From: Pedobacter frigiditerrae
GTDB lineage: Bacteria; Bacteroidota; Bacteroidia; Sphingobacteriales; Sphingobacteriaceae
NCBI RefSeq assembly: GCF_032678705.1
Contig: NZ_JAVTSS010000002.1
Location: 1,550,001 to 1,614,000, forward strand
Length of the DNA stretch: 64,000 nt
Reading direction: 5' to 3'
In this document: positions 52,887 through 59,545 of the stretch, one piece after another
Numbering within the stretch: position 1 is the stretch's first letter
How the letters are laid out: each line of letters starts with the position of its first letter
Position numbers and translations under genes: made by a program
Notes under the pieces: generated by a model
Database searches by the model: none
Told to the model about the DNA's origin: nothing
What the model saw: only the letters and a program-made list of their open reading frames with translations

Positions 52887-53870
52887 ATGTCAAAATTTAT
52901 TGATATATCCGCATTGCAGGATTTTTCCATCGTTGAGTTTCTGGCCAGGCTTGGTCACCATCCGGTCCGCAAGACGGGACGTGATCATTTTTACCATAGC
53001 ATGCTCAGGGAAACTGGCCAAAACACGCCTTCGCTCACTGTTTGGGATGAAGCGGGAAAATGGAAAGACTGGGGTGGCGCAAACCAGAGCAATATTTTTG
53101 GTGGTGGCATCATCCAACTGGGTATGGCCTATTGGCCGGGGATGCCCTATGTAGAACTTTTAAACAAAATAAGCGAGGTCTGCAACCTTGACCCCTTGCA
53201 GATCCCAAATTATCTGCCGCCCGCTAATTACCCGACAGAGTCCAACCAATTTGATTTTAAATACGAAATTGTGAGAACAAGTCCTGCCGGCTCAAATTTT
53301 ATCCTAAGAAACTATCTGCTGTCAAGGGGCATATTAGATGTAGCAAATGGTTATCTCCATGATATCTATTATCGCCACAAAAATGATCCGGAGGACCACC
53401 GCACCTTTTATGCAGTTGGATGGCAAAATAAAAACCAGGGATGGGAGTTCACTACCGCCAATGGGTTTAAGAGCAGCATCGGGGGAAAAGATATTTCATT
53501 CATTCAAGGTAGTACGAACCATGTTGCCCTATTCGAGGGCTATATGGATTTTCTGAGCTGGCTGAAAATGCATCAGCCAGCGGTAATGCCCACGATAATC
53601 GTACTCAATTCAATTACGCAGTTAGCCAGTGCAATTAAGCTTGTAAAGGATTTTCCTGTTGTCGATGTATATTTCGACAACGATGCCCCTGGCCAAAAAT
53701 GTAGGAGCGATCTGATTGCGAATGTACCGCATGCTATAGATCGATCTGGCGAATACCAAACTCATAAAGATTATAACGAAAAGCTGATGTACGAAATGCA
53801 AAATGGAAGTGTCCAAAAAGTAGAAGCACCCCAAGAGATGGCAAACCATAAAGCAGGCCGTAGCAGGTAA
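52887..53870 (+). CDS. Toprim/primase-like protein of the element
   Basis: 327 aa. N-terminal CHC2-like primase part without visible zinc cysteines (FSIVEFLARLGHHPVRKTGR, TPSLTVWDEAGKWKDWGGAN) and a C-terminal Toprim domain with E217 in LFEGYMDFLSW and D264/D266 in VYFDNDAPGQKCRSD. Such proteins in Bacteroidota ICEs are thought to prime complementary-strand synthesis after transfer. It lies 24 bp downstream of its degenerate paralog. Confidence 0.82.
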   Translation: MSKFIDISALQDFSIVEFLARLGHHPVRKTGRDHFYHSMLRETGQNTPSLTVWDEAGKWKDWGGANQSNIFGGGIIQLGMAYWPGMPYVELLNKISEVCNLDPLQIPNYLPPANYPTESNQFDFKYEIVRTSPAGSNFILRNYLLSRGILDVANGYLHDIYYRHKNDPEDHRTFYAVGWQNKNQGWEFTTANGFKSSIGGKDISFIQGSTNHVALFEGYMDFLSWLKMHQPAVMPTIIVLNSITQLASAIKLVKDFPVVDVYFDNDAPGQKCRSDLIANVPHAIDRSGEYQTHKDYNEKLMYEMQNGSVQKVEAPQEMANHKAGRSR

Positions 53871-53871
53871 A

Positions 53872-54180
53872 CAGTTATACAATTATTTGTATATACCTAT
53901 ATCAATATATATAGCTAATCAACACTTTGGATAGACAGCTAACCCCTTATATAGATATATAGATGATTGTATAGAGATATATCCCAATGTATGGATATCA
54001 CCATATGCAGTTATTCCCTTATTCCTATAGCTGTATGTTCAGCTAAATTTAGGCGGTATATTTTATATCGGGATAGATAGCTGTACAAGCATTCGGATAT
54101 ATAACTATCTCTATGAATATCTATTCATATAACTGCATATAATTTATCGACCTATCTGTTTATACAACTGTTCAAGGCGA
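53872..54180. repeat. AT-rich repeat region with CAGYTAT/ATARCTG words
   Basis: About 300 bp of TATA-rich sequence with short words in both orientations: CAGTTAT at 53872 and 54008, CAGCTAA at 53936 and 54040, TAGCTG at 54028 and 54078, ATAACTG at 54129, ACAACTG at 54164, and many ATATAGATATATAG-like runs. It stands out strongly against the GC-richer neighbours. No gene. Candidate replication/transfer origin, regulator-binding cluster or nucleoid-protein site (inference). Confidence 0.55.
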
Positions 54181-54256
54181 CTTACGCAACTTTACTTCCT
54201 TAGAAACCCCTATTATCTTACCAACGGTAATACTGCCATTTTTTGTTTTGTTTTCT

Positions 54257-54320
54257 GCAAGTTGTGTTTTTGTCCGTACAGCCCGCCTTCGGCTGGGCTG
54301 ACGTACAAAAACGAACTTGC
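54257..54320. promoter_or_regulatory. large stem-loop upstream of the mobilisation genes (oriT candidate)
   Basis: GCAAGTT (54257-54263) / AACTTGC (54314-54320); GTTTTTGT (54266-54273) / ACAAAAAC (54305-54312); CGT/ACG and AGCCC (54280-54284) / GGGCT (54295-54299); apex GCC-TTC-GGC. About 27 pairs with few mismatches. It lies 1.3 kb before mobC/relaxase and 230 bp before the methyltransferase. Followed by a small TGGGC-AATC-GCCCA hairpin near 54,417. The rest of 54,181-54,466 shows nothing I can name. Confidence 0.45.
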
Positions 54321-54549
54321 CTCGCCCTGCTAACCCCGTTGGGAAAAGCATTTCTGAGGGAATAAAAAAGCTCGCAACTCACTTTTTTTCCGGCGAAGCG
54401 CTCATACCATCGCCATTGGGCAATCGCCCATTAAATCTTTAACCTTAAACTTTATCCTATGTTATTATGCAATTATTTGATGACCAATGTCATCAGGGCC
54501 TCTCCATGCCAATTTTTTCAAGCCCCCTGTTCATTCAAAAGCGCCGCCT

Positions 54550-55590
54550 ATGCTTAGACACGGCAGCTTATTCAGCGGTATCGGCGGTTTTGATATCGCC
54601 GCTACTTGGATGGGATGGCAAAATGTTTTCTCCTGTGAAAGGAACCCGTTTTGCCAGACCATATTGCAACATTACTGGCCAAACTCCCACCATTATGACG
54701 ACATCTTTCAATTCAGTGCAGCTCAGTTTAGGGGAAGCGTTGACATCATCAGCGGAGGATTTCCGTGCCAGCCATTCAGCCAGGCCGGAAAGCGGAAGGG
54801 CAAAGCGGATGACCGCTACCTCTTCCCAGAGGCTTGCCGAATTATTACAGAAGCACGGCCCGAGTGGATCGTTCTTGAAAACGTTGCTGGACTGTTCAGC
54901 ATTCTCGAACCAGACAGTCTATCTGAAATGGAAATCAAAGCGGTTGAGCTTTTTTGTCAGGACGATCATCAGCAGGCGGACAGCACAATCGTCCGACTCC
55001 AACGAAGGGTTATCGGAAGCATCATTTCAGAAATCAGTGCCGCAGGATATGTACTACCGCAACTTGAAGACGGCACACCAGTCGTTCTGTGTATTCCGGC
55101 TGCTGCCCTCAACGCCCCGCACCAAAGGGACCGGGTCTGGTTTGTTGCCCACGCCAACAGCGACAGAGATGAGCAACAACTCGGCAACACTGTCCGAGGT
55201 AATGGAACAGCGGCAGCTCGGCGACCGCAAGAACGACAAGGGCAACGGTGGGCAGGTTTCCCTGACGGATTTTCTGGTCTACTACACGCTTCTGGACCAG
55301 TCGAATGCCTACGGTCCGAGACAGAAAAATACGCCAGTCTCCATATTGGAACGCCTGAAAATCCGGTTGCCCAAAGCGGAACAGATTGGCAAAACCAAGT
55401 TCCCGGCTGGGAAAAGTGGCCAGCTGAACCCCCGTTTTGTGGCGGAGATGATGGGCTTCCCGCCGAACTGGACGGAATTGCCTTTCCTACTTGGCGTGCA
55501 GAAAGCGTAAAAGCTTACGGCAACGCCATAGTCCCACAGGTTGCCCTAGAAATATTCCGTGCCATCCAGTCTGTGAGCCAAGGGACATAA
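54550..55590 (+). CDS. C5-cytosine DNA methyltransferase (Dcm family)
   Basis: 346 aa from the ATG at 54550. Motif I GSLFSGIGGFDIAATWMGW binds S-adenosylmethionine; motif IV SGGFPCQPFSQAGKRKG has the catalytic Cys; motif VI is WIVLENVAGL; motif VIII reads HQRDRVWFVAHA; motif X is KAYGNAIVPQVALEIF. The long insert 115-165 (VELFCQDDHQQADSTIVRLQ) lies where target recognition varies. No restriction endonuclease gene is next to it, so it is probably an orphan protecting the element. An in-frame ATG at 54487 would add 21 unlikely residues. Almost all of its DNA also carries a second long frame. Confidence 0.92.
   Translation: MLRHGSLFSGIGGFDIAATWMGWQNVFSCERNPFCQTILQHYWPNSHHYDDIFQFSAAQFRGSVDIISGGFPCQPFSQAGKRKGKADDRYLFPEACRIITEARPEWIVLENVAGLFSILEPDSLSEMEIKAVELFCQDDHQQADSTIVRLQRRVIGSIISEISAAGYVLPQLEDGTPVVLCIPAAALNAPHQRDRVWFVAHANSDRDEQQLGNTVRGNGTAAARRPQERQGQRWAGFPDGFSGLLHASGPVECLRSETEKYASLHIGTPENPVAQSGTDWQNQVPGWEKWPAEPPFCGGDDGLPAELDGIAFPTWRAESVKAYGNAIVPQVALEIFRAIQSVSQGT
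54695..55510 (+). CDS. second protein encoded in another frame of the methyltransferase gene
   Basis: 272 aa from the ATG at 54695, in the +1 frame relative to the methyltransferase; the frame stays open from 54467 to the stop at 55510. It shows the segment pattern I know from proteins found beside phage and ICE cytosine methyltransferases: DFRASHSARPESGRAKRMTA, HGPSGSFLKTLLDCSAFSNQ, GTGSGLLPTPTATEM, and the end SGQLNPRFVAEMMGFPPNWT, ELPF. Both frames thus look protein-coding. It ends 80 bp before the methyltransferase stop. Function unknown; the exact start is uncertain. Confidence 0.6.
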   Translation: MTTSFNSVQLSLGEALTSSAEDFRASHSARPESGRAKRMTATSSQRLAELLQKHGPSGSFLKTLLDCSAFSNQTVYLKWKSKRLSFFVRTIISRRTAQSSDSNEGLSEASFQKSVPQDMYYRNLKTAHQSFCVFRLLPSTPRTKGTGSGLLPTPTATEMSNNSATLSEVMEQRQLGDRKNDKGNGGQVSLTDFLVYYTLLDQSNAYGPRQKNTPVSILERLKIRLPKAEQIGKTKFPAGKSGQLNPRFVAEMMGFPPNWTELPFLLGVQKA

Positions 55591-55601
55591 ATTCATCTCT
55601 T

Positions 55602-56009
55602 ATGGGAAATAGCCATCCAGCAAGAGAAAGGGCTCTCGCGCCTAAGATACGCCGCTTCGAATTAAGGCTGAGTGATCAGGAGATGATGCAATTCCTTGAG
55701 CTGGAAAAATCACTGGGCATCAGCCGATCTGATATTGTACGCATCAGAGTATTGAAGAATGCCGTCAATATGCTGACCAATACAAAAGAGCTGATGAAAA
55801 AGCTGGATGCCATCGGAGCCGAACTCGGTCGTTCCGGGAATAACATTAACCAGCTTGCCAAGCATGCAAACATACTTCAGAAACAAGGCCTGCTTAACCA
55901 GAGCGTGGCCACCGAATTCGCCAGTTTGCTGGGAGGTTATGTTACCGTTCAACAGGAACTCGAAAAGAACATCCGGCAGATCATCCGCCTAATGAAAGGT
56001 CAATTATGA
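55602..56009 (+). CDS. mobC: MobC-like relaxosome accessory protein
   Basis: 135 aa from the ATG at 55602. N-terminal ribbon-helix-helix-like part (FELRLSDQEMMQFLELEKSL, GISRSDIVRIRVL) and the MobC hallmark IGAELGRSGNNINQLAKHAN. Such proteins bind oriT and help the relaxase open the strands. Its stop overlaps the relaxase start (ATGA), so the pair is translationally coupled. An in-frame start at 55491 would overlap the methyltransferase and is not favoured. Confidence 0.88.
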   Translation: MGNSHPARERALAPKIRRFELRLSDQEMMQFLELEKSLGISRSDIVRIRVLKNAVNMLTNTKELMKKLDAIGAELGRSGNNINQLAKHANILQKQGLLNQSVATEFASLLGGYVTVQQELEKNIRQIIRLMKGQL

Positions 56010-57220
56010 TAGTCAAAATTCTGCCTCCCTCTGCTACCTTTAAGGGCGTAAATTACAACACGAACAAAATAGAGAAGGATAAAGGCGAGCTGATGAAAGT
56101 TGATAATTTTGGCGTATTACAGGCTTTTGAACACCTGAGGCCACAGGACTATATCAATTATCTAGAGGCAAGGTCAAAAACAAGTGCCCGTATCAAATAT
56201 CCACAATTCCATGCGGTAATCTCCTGCAAGGGAAAATCGCACAGTAAGGAACAGCTTACCGAATTGGCAAGCCAATGGCTTAATGGCATGGGATATGGCA
56301 ACCAGCCGTACCTACTGGTTTTTCACAAGGACACCGCCAATAACCACATTCACATGGTATCTACGCGCATCGATGAGAACGGCAAAAAGATCAATGACAG
56401 CTATGAGAAGATACGCGCCTACCAGATATTGAACCAGGTAATGGGCGTTGTTGAAAAACAGCAGCTCAGCAAAGACATAGAGAATGCCATCGGCTACAAT
56501 ATTTCTACCCGCGCCCAGTTTATGATGCTGTTGGAATGCCAGGGATACTCCCTAAAACTTGACGGTAATCAATACAAGGTTTTCAAATTTGGCAAACTGC
56601 AGGGAGAAATTGAGGCAGCCAAAATAGATACCCGGACAGCTCAGTATCAAAAAGACATTGATCGGCTGTTGCAATTGCGGACCATTACCGAAAAGTACAT
56701 GGTTAGCCATAATACGAGCGCAATTCCCGTAACGCACCTGACGGCCAAAGGCACATCCGCTAAATCTCCAGGCTACTCCTCGGAACTCGTCGACCTACTT
56801 GCTTCGAAATTCGGATTGCAGGTACTTCTCCATGGAAAACCGGGAAAGTCACCTTACGGCTATACCCTGATAGACCACGCAAAAAAGTCTGTCTATAAAG
56901 GCAGTGAACTGATGCCGATAGCGGAATTTATCGGGCCACAAAAAAGCAGCACCAGCGATCCGGAGCATCCTATTGCCGAAATTGTTGAGCCTGAAACTAC
57001 GATAAGCCCACTGGTCCGAAGTGAAACTGGCCAACAGGCCTATCCCGATCTTCCTTCCGGAATGGATCTGCCTACAGAAATTTCCGGATCCTCCGAAAGT
57101 TCGGTTTTTGCTACATGGCTGCCAGAAATCAATTTGGATATAGCCAATGACATTGACGATGAGGCTATACTTGGCCGCAACCGGCAGCGCAAGCGCAAGG
57201 CTAGGACGAACACACGCTAA
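56006..57220 (+). CDS. conjugative relaxase (MOBP-type)
   Basis: 404 aa. It nicks oriT and pilots the strand into the recipient. Candidate nucleophile Y17 (GVNYNTNK) and the metal-binding triad H107, H114 and H116 in HKDTANNHIHMVSTRI. The region after about 150 (YNISTRAQFMMLLECQGYSL) resembles the Bacteroidetes relaxase middle domain; the tail from about 300 is Pro/Ser-rich and likely disordered, ending in a basic RNRQRKRKARTNTR. No helicase or primase domain, so it relies on host or ICE helicase. Called MobB in Bacteroides nomenclature. Confidence 0.92.
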   Translation: MIVKILPPSATFKGVNYNTNKIEKDKGELMKVDNFGVLQAFEHLRPQDYINYLEARSKTSARIKYPQFHAVISCKGKSHSKEQLTELASQWLNGMGYGNQPYLLVFHKDTANNHIHMVSTRIDENGKKINDSYEKIRAYQILNQVMGVVEKQQLSKDIENAIGYNISTRAQFMMLLECQGYSLKLDGNQYKVFKFGKLQGEIEAAKIDTRTAQYQKDIDRLLQLRTITEKYMVSHNTSAIPVTHLTAKGTSAKSPGYSSELVDLLASKFGLQVLLHGKPGKSPYGYTLIDHAKKSVYKGSELMPIAEFIGPQKSSTSDPEHPIAEIVEPETTISPLVRSETGQQAYPDLPSGMDLPTEISGSSESSVFATWLPEINLDIANDIDDEAILGRNRQRKRKARTNTR

Positions 57221-57233
57221 AAAATCTACTATT

Positions 57234-57869
57234 ATGGTCATACTCATTGGAAACCAAAAAGGCGGTGCTGGAAAAAGCACGCTTACCCTGCTATTCGCTA
57301 ACTATCTGACCCAGATCAAAAAGCGGAAAGTAACTGTTCTAGACATGGACTACCAACAATCCCTTGCCTCAAAAGCGGAAAAGGCAAAGATCCTGGAAAA
57401 CGAACCTTTGTACGAAGTAGTGCCCGCCGACCTGAAACATTTTCCTTCCCTTCACAGTGCGCTCAGCAATAGGTCCGGAGAACTTATCTTGATAGACCTG
57501 CCCGGCAAAATGGATGATGACGGGCTGTTGCCGCTTTTCGCAGCAGCTGACCTAGTGCTCTGTCCGTTTTCATACGACGAGTTCTCGGTGGATTCAACCG
57601 TGCTTTTTGCAATGGTATTGCGGAAGATCAACAACAAGGCTCCATTCATCTTCATTCCCAACCGCATCAAGAACACGGTAAAATATGAGACACGGGCCGA
57701 AATAGAAAATGTAATGCAGCGATTCGGGGTGATGGCCCCAGGCCTTGCCGACCGGGTGGATTTTCAGCGCATCAGTACCTTTCAAACTCCATTGATACTT
57801 TATCCCGTTGTGCTGCCACTTCTTGACCTGATCTATGGTCAGTACCTTGATTGGGAGGAACAAACATGA
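57234..57869 (+). CDS. ParA/MinD-type ATPase of the conjugation operon (TraA-like)
   Basis: 211 aa from the ATG at 57234. Deviant Walker A with signature lysine: GNQKGGAGKSTLT (G6-T18, K14); switch region TVLDMDYQQSL; Walker B-like ELILIDLPGKMDDDG. The first gene of the Bacteroidetes tra operon is usually such an ATPase, proposed to place DNA or machinery in the cell. An in-frame start at 57147 inside the relaxase gene is rejected. It overlaps the next gene by 4 nt (ATGA). Confidence 0.88.
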   Translation: MVILIGNQKGGAGKSTLTLLFANYLTQIKKRKVTVLDMDYQQSLASKAEKAKILENEPLYEVVPADLKHFPSLHSALSNRSGELILIDLPGKMDDDGLLPLFAAADLVLCPFSYDEFSVDSTVLFAMVLRKINNKAPFIFIPNRIKNTVKYETRAEIENVMQRFGVMAPGLADRVDFQRISTFQTPLILYPVVLPLLDLIYGQYLDWEEQT

Positions 57870-58231
57870 CAGGCATCAGATCACTGGCCGATGAGCTTAG
57901 GGAAACCATTAAAAAAGACGGCAACCCAGGGCAGAATGATCCTGTCAAATCAGCGGCCGGCAAAAAAAATACCGTCGCAAAATCTACTAAAAAACCAGTG
58001 GATCCATCGCTCGAAAACCTGTTTAAAAGTATCCTAACCTTTGAACTTACAGGCAGGGAGAAGCTTTTGATACGCCTTGATGACCGCACGATATTCCTGT
58101 TGAAGCAGCTTAAAATCGCGAAGTCCATTGATATGAACAAGCTGATCGCCTATTGCCTGCAGGATTTTCTCCATCGACATCCCGAACTTATCCAATACGT
58201 TAAAGAAAACATCAAAACCATAGAATTATGA
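57866..58231 (+). CDS. TraB-like small tra-operon protein
   Basis: 121 aa from the ATG at 57866. The N-terminal 50 residues are lysine-rich and probably disordered; the C-terminal part LLIRLDDRTIFLLKQLKIAK, SIDMNKLIAYCLQDFLHRHP looks like a ribbon-helix-helix DNA-binding fold. It occupies the position of TraB (DUF3408) after the ParA gene, but the similarity to that family is weak. Possible ParB-like partner of the ATPase (inference). Start and stop both overlap neighbours. Confidence 0.75.
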   Translation: MTGIRSLADELRETIKKDGNPGQNDPVKSAAGKKNTVAKSTKKPVDPSLENLFKSILTFELTGREKLLIRLDDRTIFLLKQLKIAKSIDMNKLIAYCLQDFLHRHPELIQYVKENIKTIEL

Positions 58232-58557
58232 ACTGGACACAATTTCTGCTCAGCCTCGCTGCTGTTTACTGCCTGTATTATTTGCTAAATGTACTTTTCG
58301 ACCTGTTAAGGTCAAGGGGGCAATCTGCCTCCGAGGCAGGCCAGGAAGAGCTTATCTTTTCCGAAGAACACCAGCCCACGCAAATCAATTCCGATGGAAC
58401 AGCTGCCAGCTTAGCTAAAGACTCTGCTCCTGGAGTTGAAGGCAGGCAGTCTATTTCTTCAGGTCAGCTACAAAGCACTGGCGGGGTCAGCCTAAAACAG
58501 CTTTTCTCCCTGGCGCAGTCCGATCTGATCGAATACACCAAAGCCATCCCTTACTAG
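58228..58557 (+). CDS. membrane-anchored tra-operon protein (TraC/TraD position)
   Basis: 109 aa. One N-terminal transmembrane helix (FLLSLAAVYCLYYLLNVLFD), then a low-complexity Ser/Gln/Glu-rich stretch and a short conserved-looking end (GGVSLKQLFSLAQSDLIEYT). No family recognised with confidence. Start overlaps the stop of the gene before it; 6 bp separate it from the first TraE gene. Confidence 0.72.
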   Translation: MNWTQFLLSLAAVYCLYYLLNVLFDLLRSRGQSASEAGQEELIFSEEHQPTQINSDGTAASLAKDSAPGVEGRQSISSGQLQSTGGVSLKQLFSLAQSDLIEYTKAIPY

Positions 58558-58563
58558 ACGCCA

Positions 58564-58884
58564 ATGAAACTCATGCACCCTCTTTTAAAGACAACTCTGG
58601 TTGTCTTTTTTTTGGCCCTGCCATTTTTGGGCTTCGCCCAGACGCCGCCCGGGATCGGTGAATTTTACCAGGTTAGCGGGGAAATGCACCGCTGGTATTT
58701 CAGCCTTTCCGATATGGTGCTAGTTCTAGGTGCCATCAGTGGAATTTTGGGTGGCCTTCGGGTCTATGCAAACTGGCAATCAGGGAAACACCACATAGAT
58801 GCCCAGGTCATGGGCTGGTTTTTTTCCTGCCTGTTCCTTTCGGTCATGGGGGCGGCGCTCAAAGCCCTCTTCGGGGTGCATTAA
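58564..58884 (+). CDS. traE: TraE-like protein, DUF4134, copy 1
   Basis: 106 aa. Signal peptide/first helix (TLVVFFLALPFLGFAQ) and two transmembrane helices (MVLVLGAISGILGGLRVYAN and MGWFFSCLFLSVMGAALKAL) with the family motif GGLRVYANW and C-terminal FGVH. DUF4134 proteins are inner-membrane parts of the conjugation channel. A second, clearly related copy follows at 58,926; this one is more divergent and has a longer loop at the front (GIGEFYQVSGEMHRW). Confidence 0.88.
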   Translation: MKLMHPLLKTTLVVFFLALPFLGFAQTPPGIGEFYQVSGEMHRWYFSLSDMVLVLGAISGILGGLRVYANWQSGKHHIDAQVMGWFFSCLFLSVMGAALKALFGVH

Positions 58885-58925
58885 ACAGCCTATCAATTTT
58901 TATTCACTTTTTAATTTCTTAATCC

Positions 58926-59237
58926 ATGACAGTAAAAAACAAAAAACTGTTCGCAATCGCTGCACTTTCCATTCTGGCAGCTCAATCTTCATTCGCCCAG
59001 GGCGGCGGTTCAACCGGGATCAATGCCGCCACCTCTTCACTGACAAGTTATGTTGACCCCGTGTCTACGTTGATCCTTGCCATCGGTGCGGTGGTCGGAC
59101 TGATCGGCGGGGTTCGCGTGTACATCAAATGGAATGCGGGAGATCAGGACATCAACAAGGAACTAATGAGTTGGGGCGGTTCCTGCCTTTTTCTGGTGCT
59201 CGTATCTGTGGTTATCAAAGCGTTTTTCGGCGTTTAA
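58926..59237 (+). CDS. traE: TraE-like protein, DUF4134, copy 2
   Basis: 103 aa. Signal peptide cleaved near SSFAQ, a Gly/Ser/Thr-rich start (GGGSTGINAATSSLTSYVDP), then two transmembrane helices with VGLIGGVRVYIKWNAGDQDI and SCLFLVLVSVVIKAFFGV. Closer to the standard TraE than copy 1. Its stop overlaps the TraF start (TAATG). Confidence 0.9.
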   Translation: MTVKNKKLFAIAALSILAAQSSFAQGGGSTGINAATSSLTSYVDPVSTLILAIGAVVGLIGGVRVYIKWNAGDQDINKELMSWGGSCLFLVLVSVVIKAFFGV

Positions 59238-59545
59238 TGACAACTAGGTATTCAATCTATAAGGGGCTTCAAAAGCCCCTTATCTACCGCGGTTTCAAGG
59301 GAAAGTTCATTTACTGGGGAATCGGCTCCCTTGCCGGTGGCCTCATTTTGGGTGGCCTGGTCGGGGCACTCACCAGTATGTACCTCGGAGGTTTTTTGAC
59401 CATTGCCCTGATCTGCTCGGGCCTTGGTTATACCTATTTCCGCCAAAAGGGCGGCCTGCACGCCAAAACCCGCAACTCCGGGATCATTATCCATCCAGTC
59501 CATTTAAAGATAAATCATGCAACGAGAAAGAAAAACGGCATTTAG
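59237..59545 (+). CDS. traF: TraF-like protein, DUF4133
   Basis: 102 aa from the ATG at 59237 (a longer frame starting within traE is not used). YSIYKGLQKPLIYRGFKGKF is the DUF4133 start; two transmembrane helices follow (GIGSLAGGLILGGLVGALTS and LGGFLTIALICSGLGYTYF) and a basic tail. It overlaps traG by 29 bp. A VirB3-like role next to the VirB4-like TraG is likely. Confidence 0.88.
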   Translation: MTTRYSIYKGLQKPLIYRGFKGKFIYWGIGSLAGGLILGGLVGALTSMYLGGFLTIALICSGLGYTYFRQKGGLHAKTRNSGIIIHPVHLKINHATRKKNGI

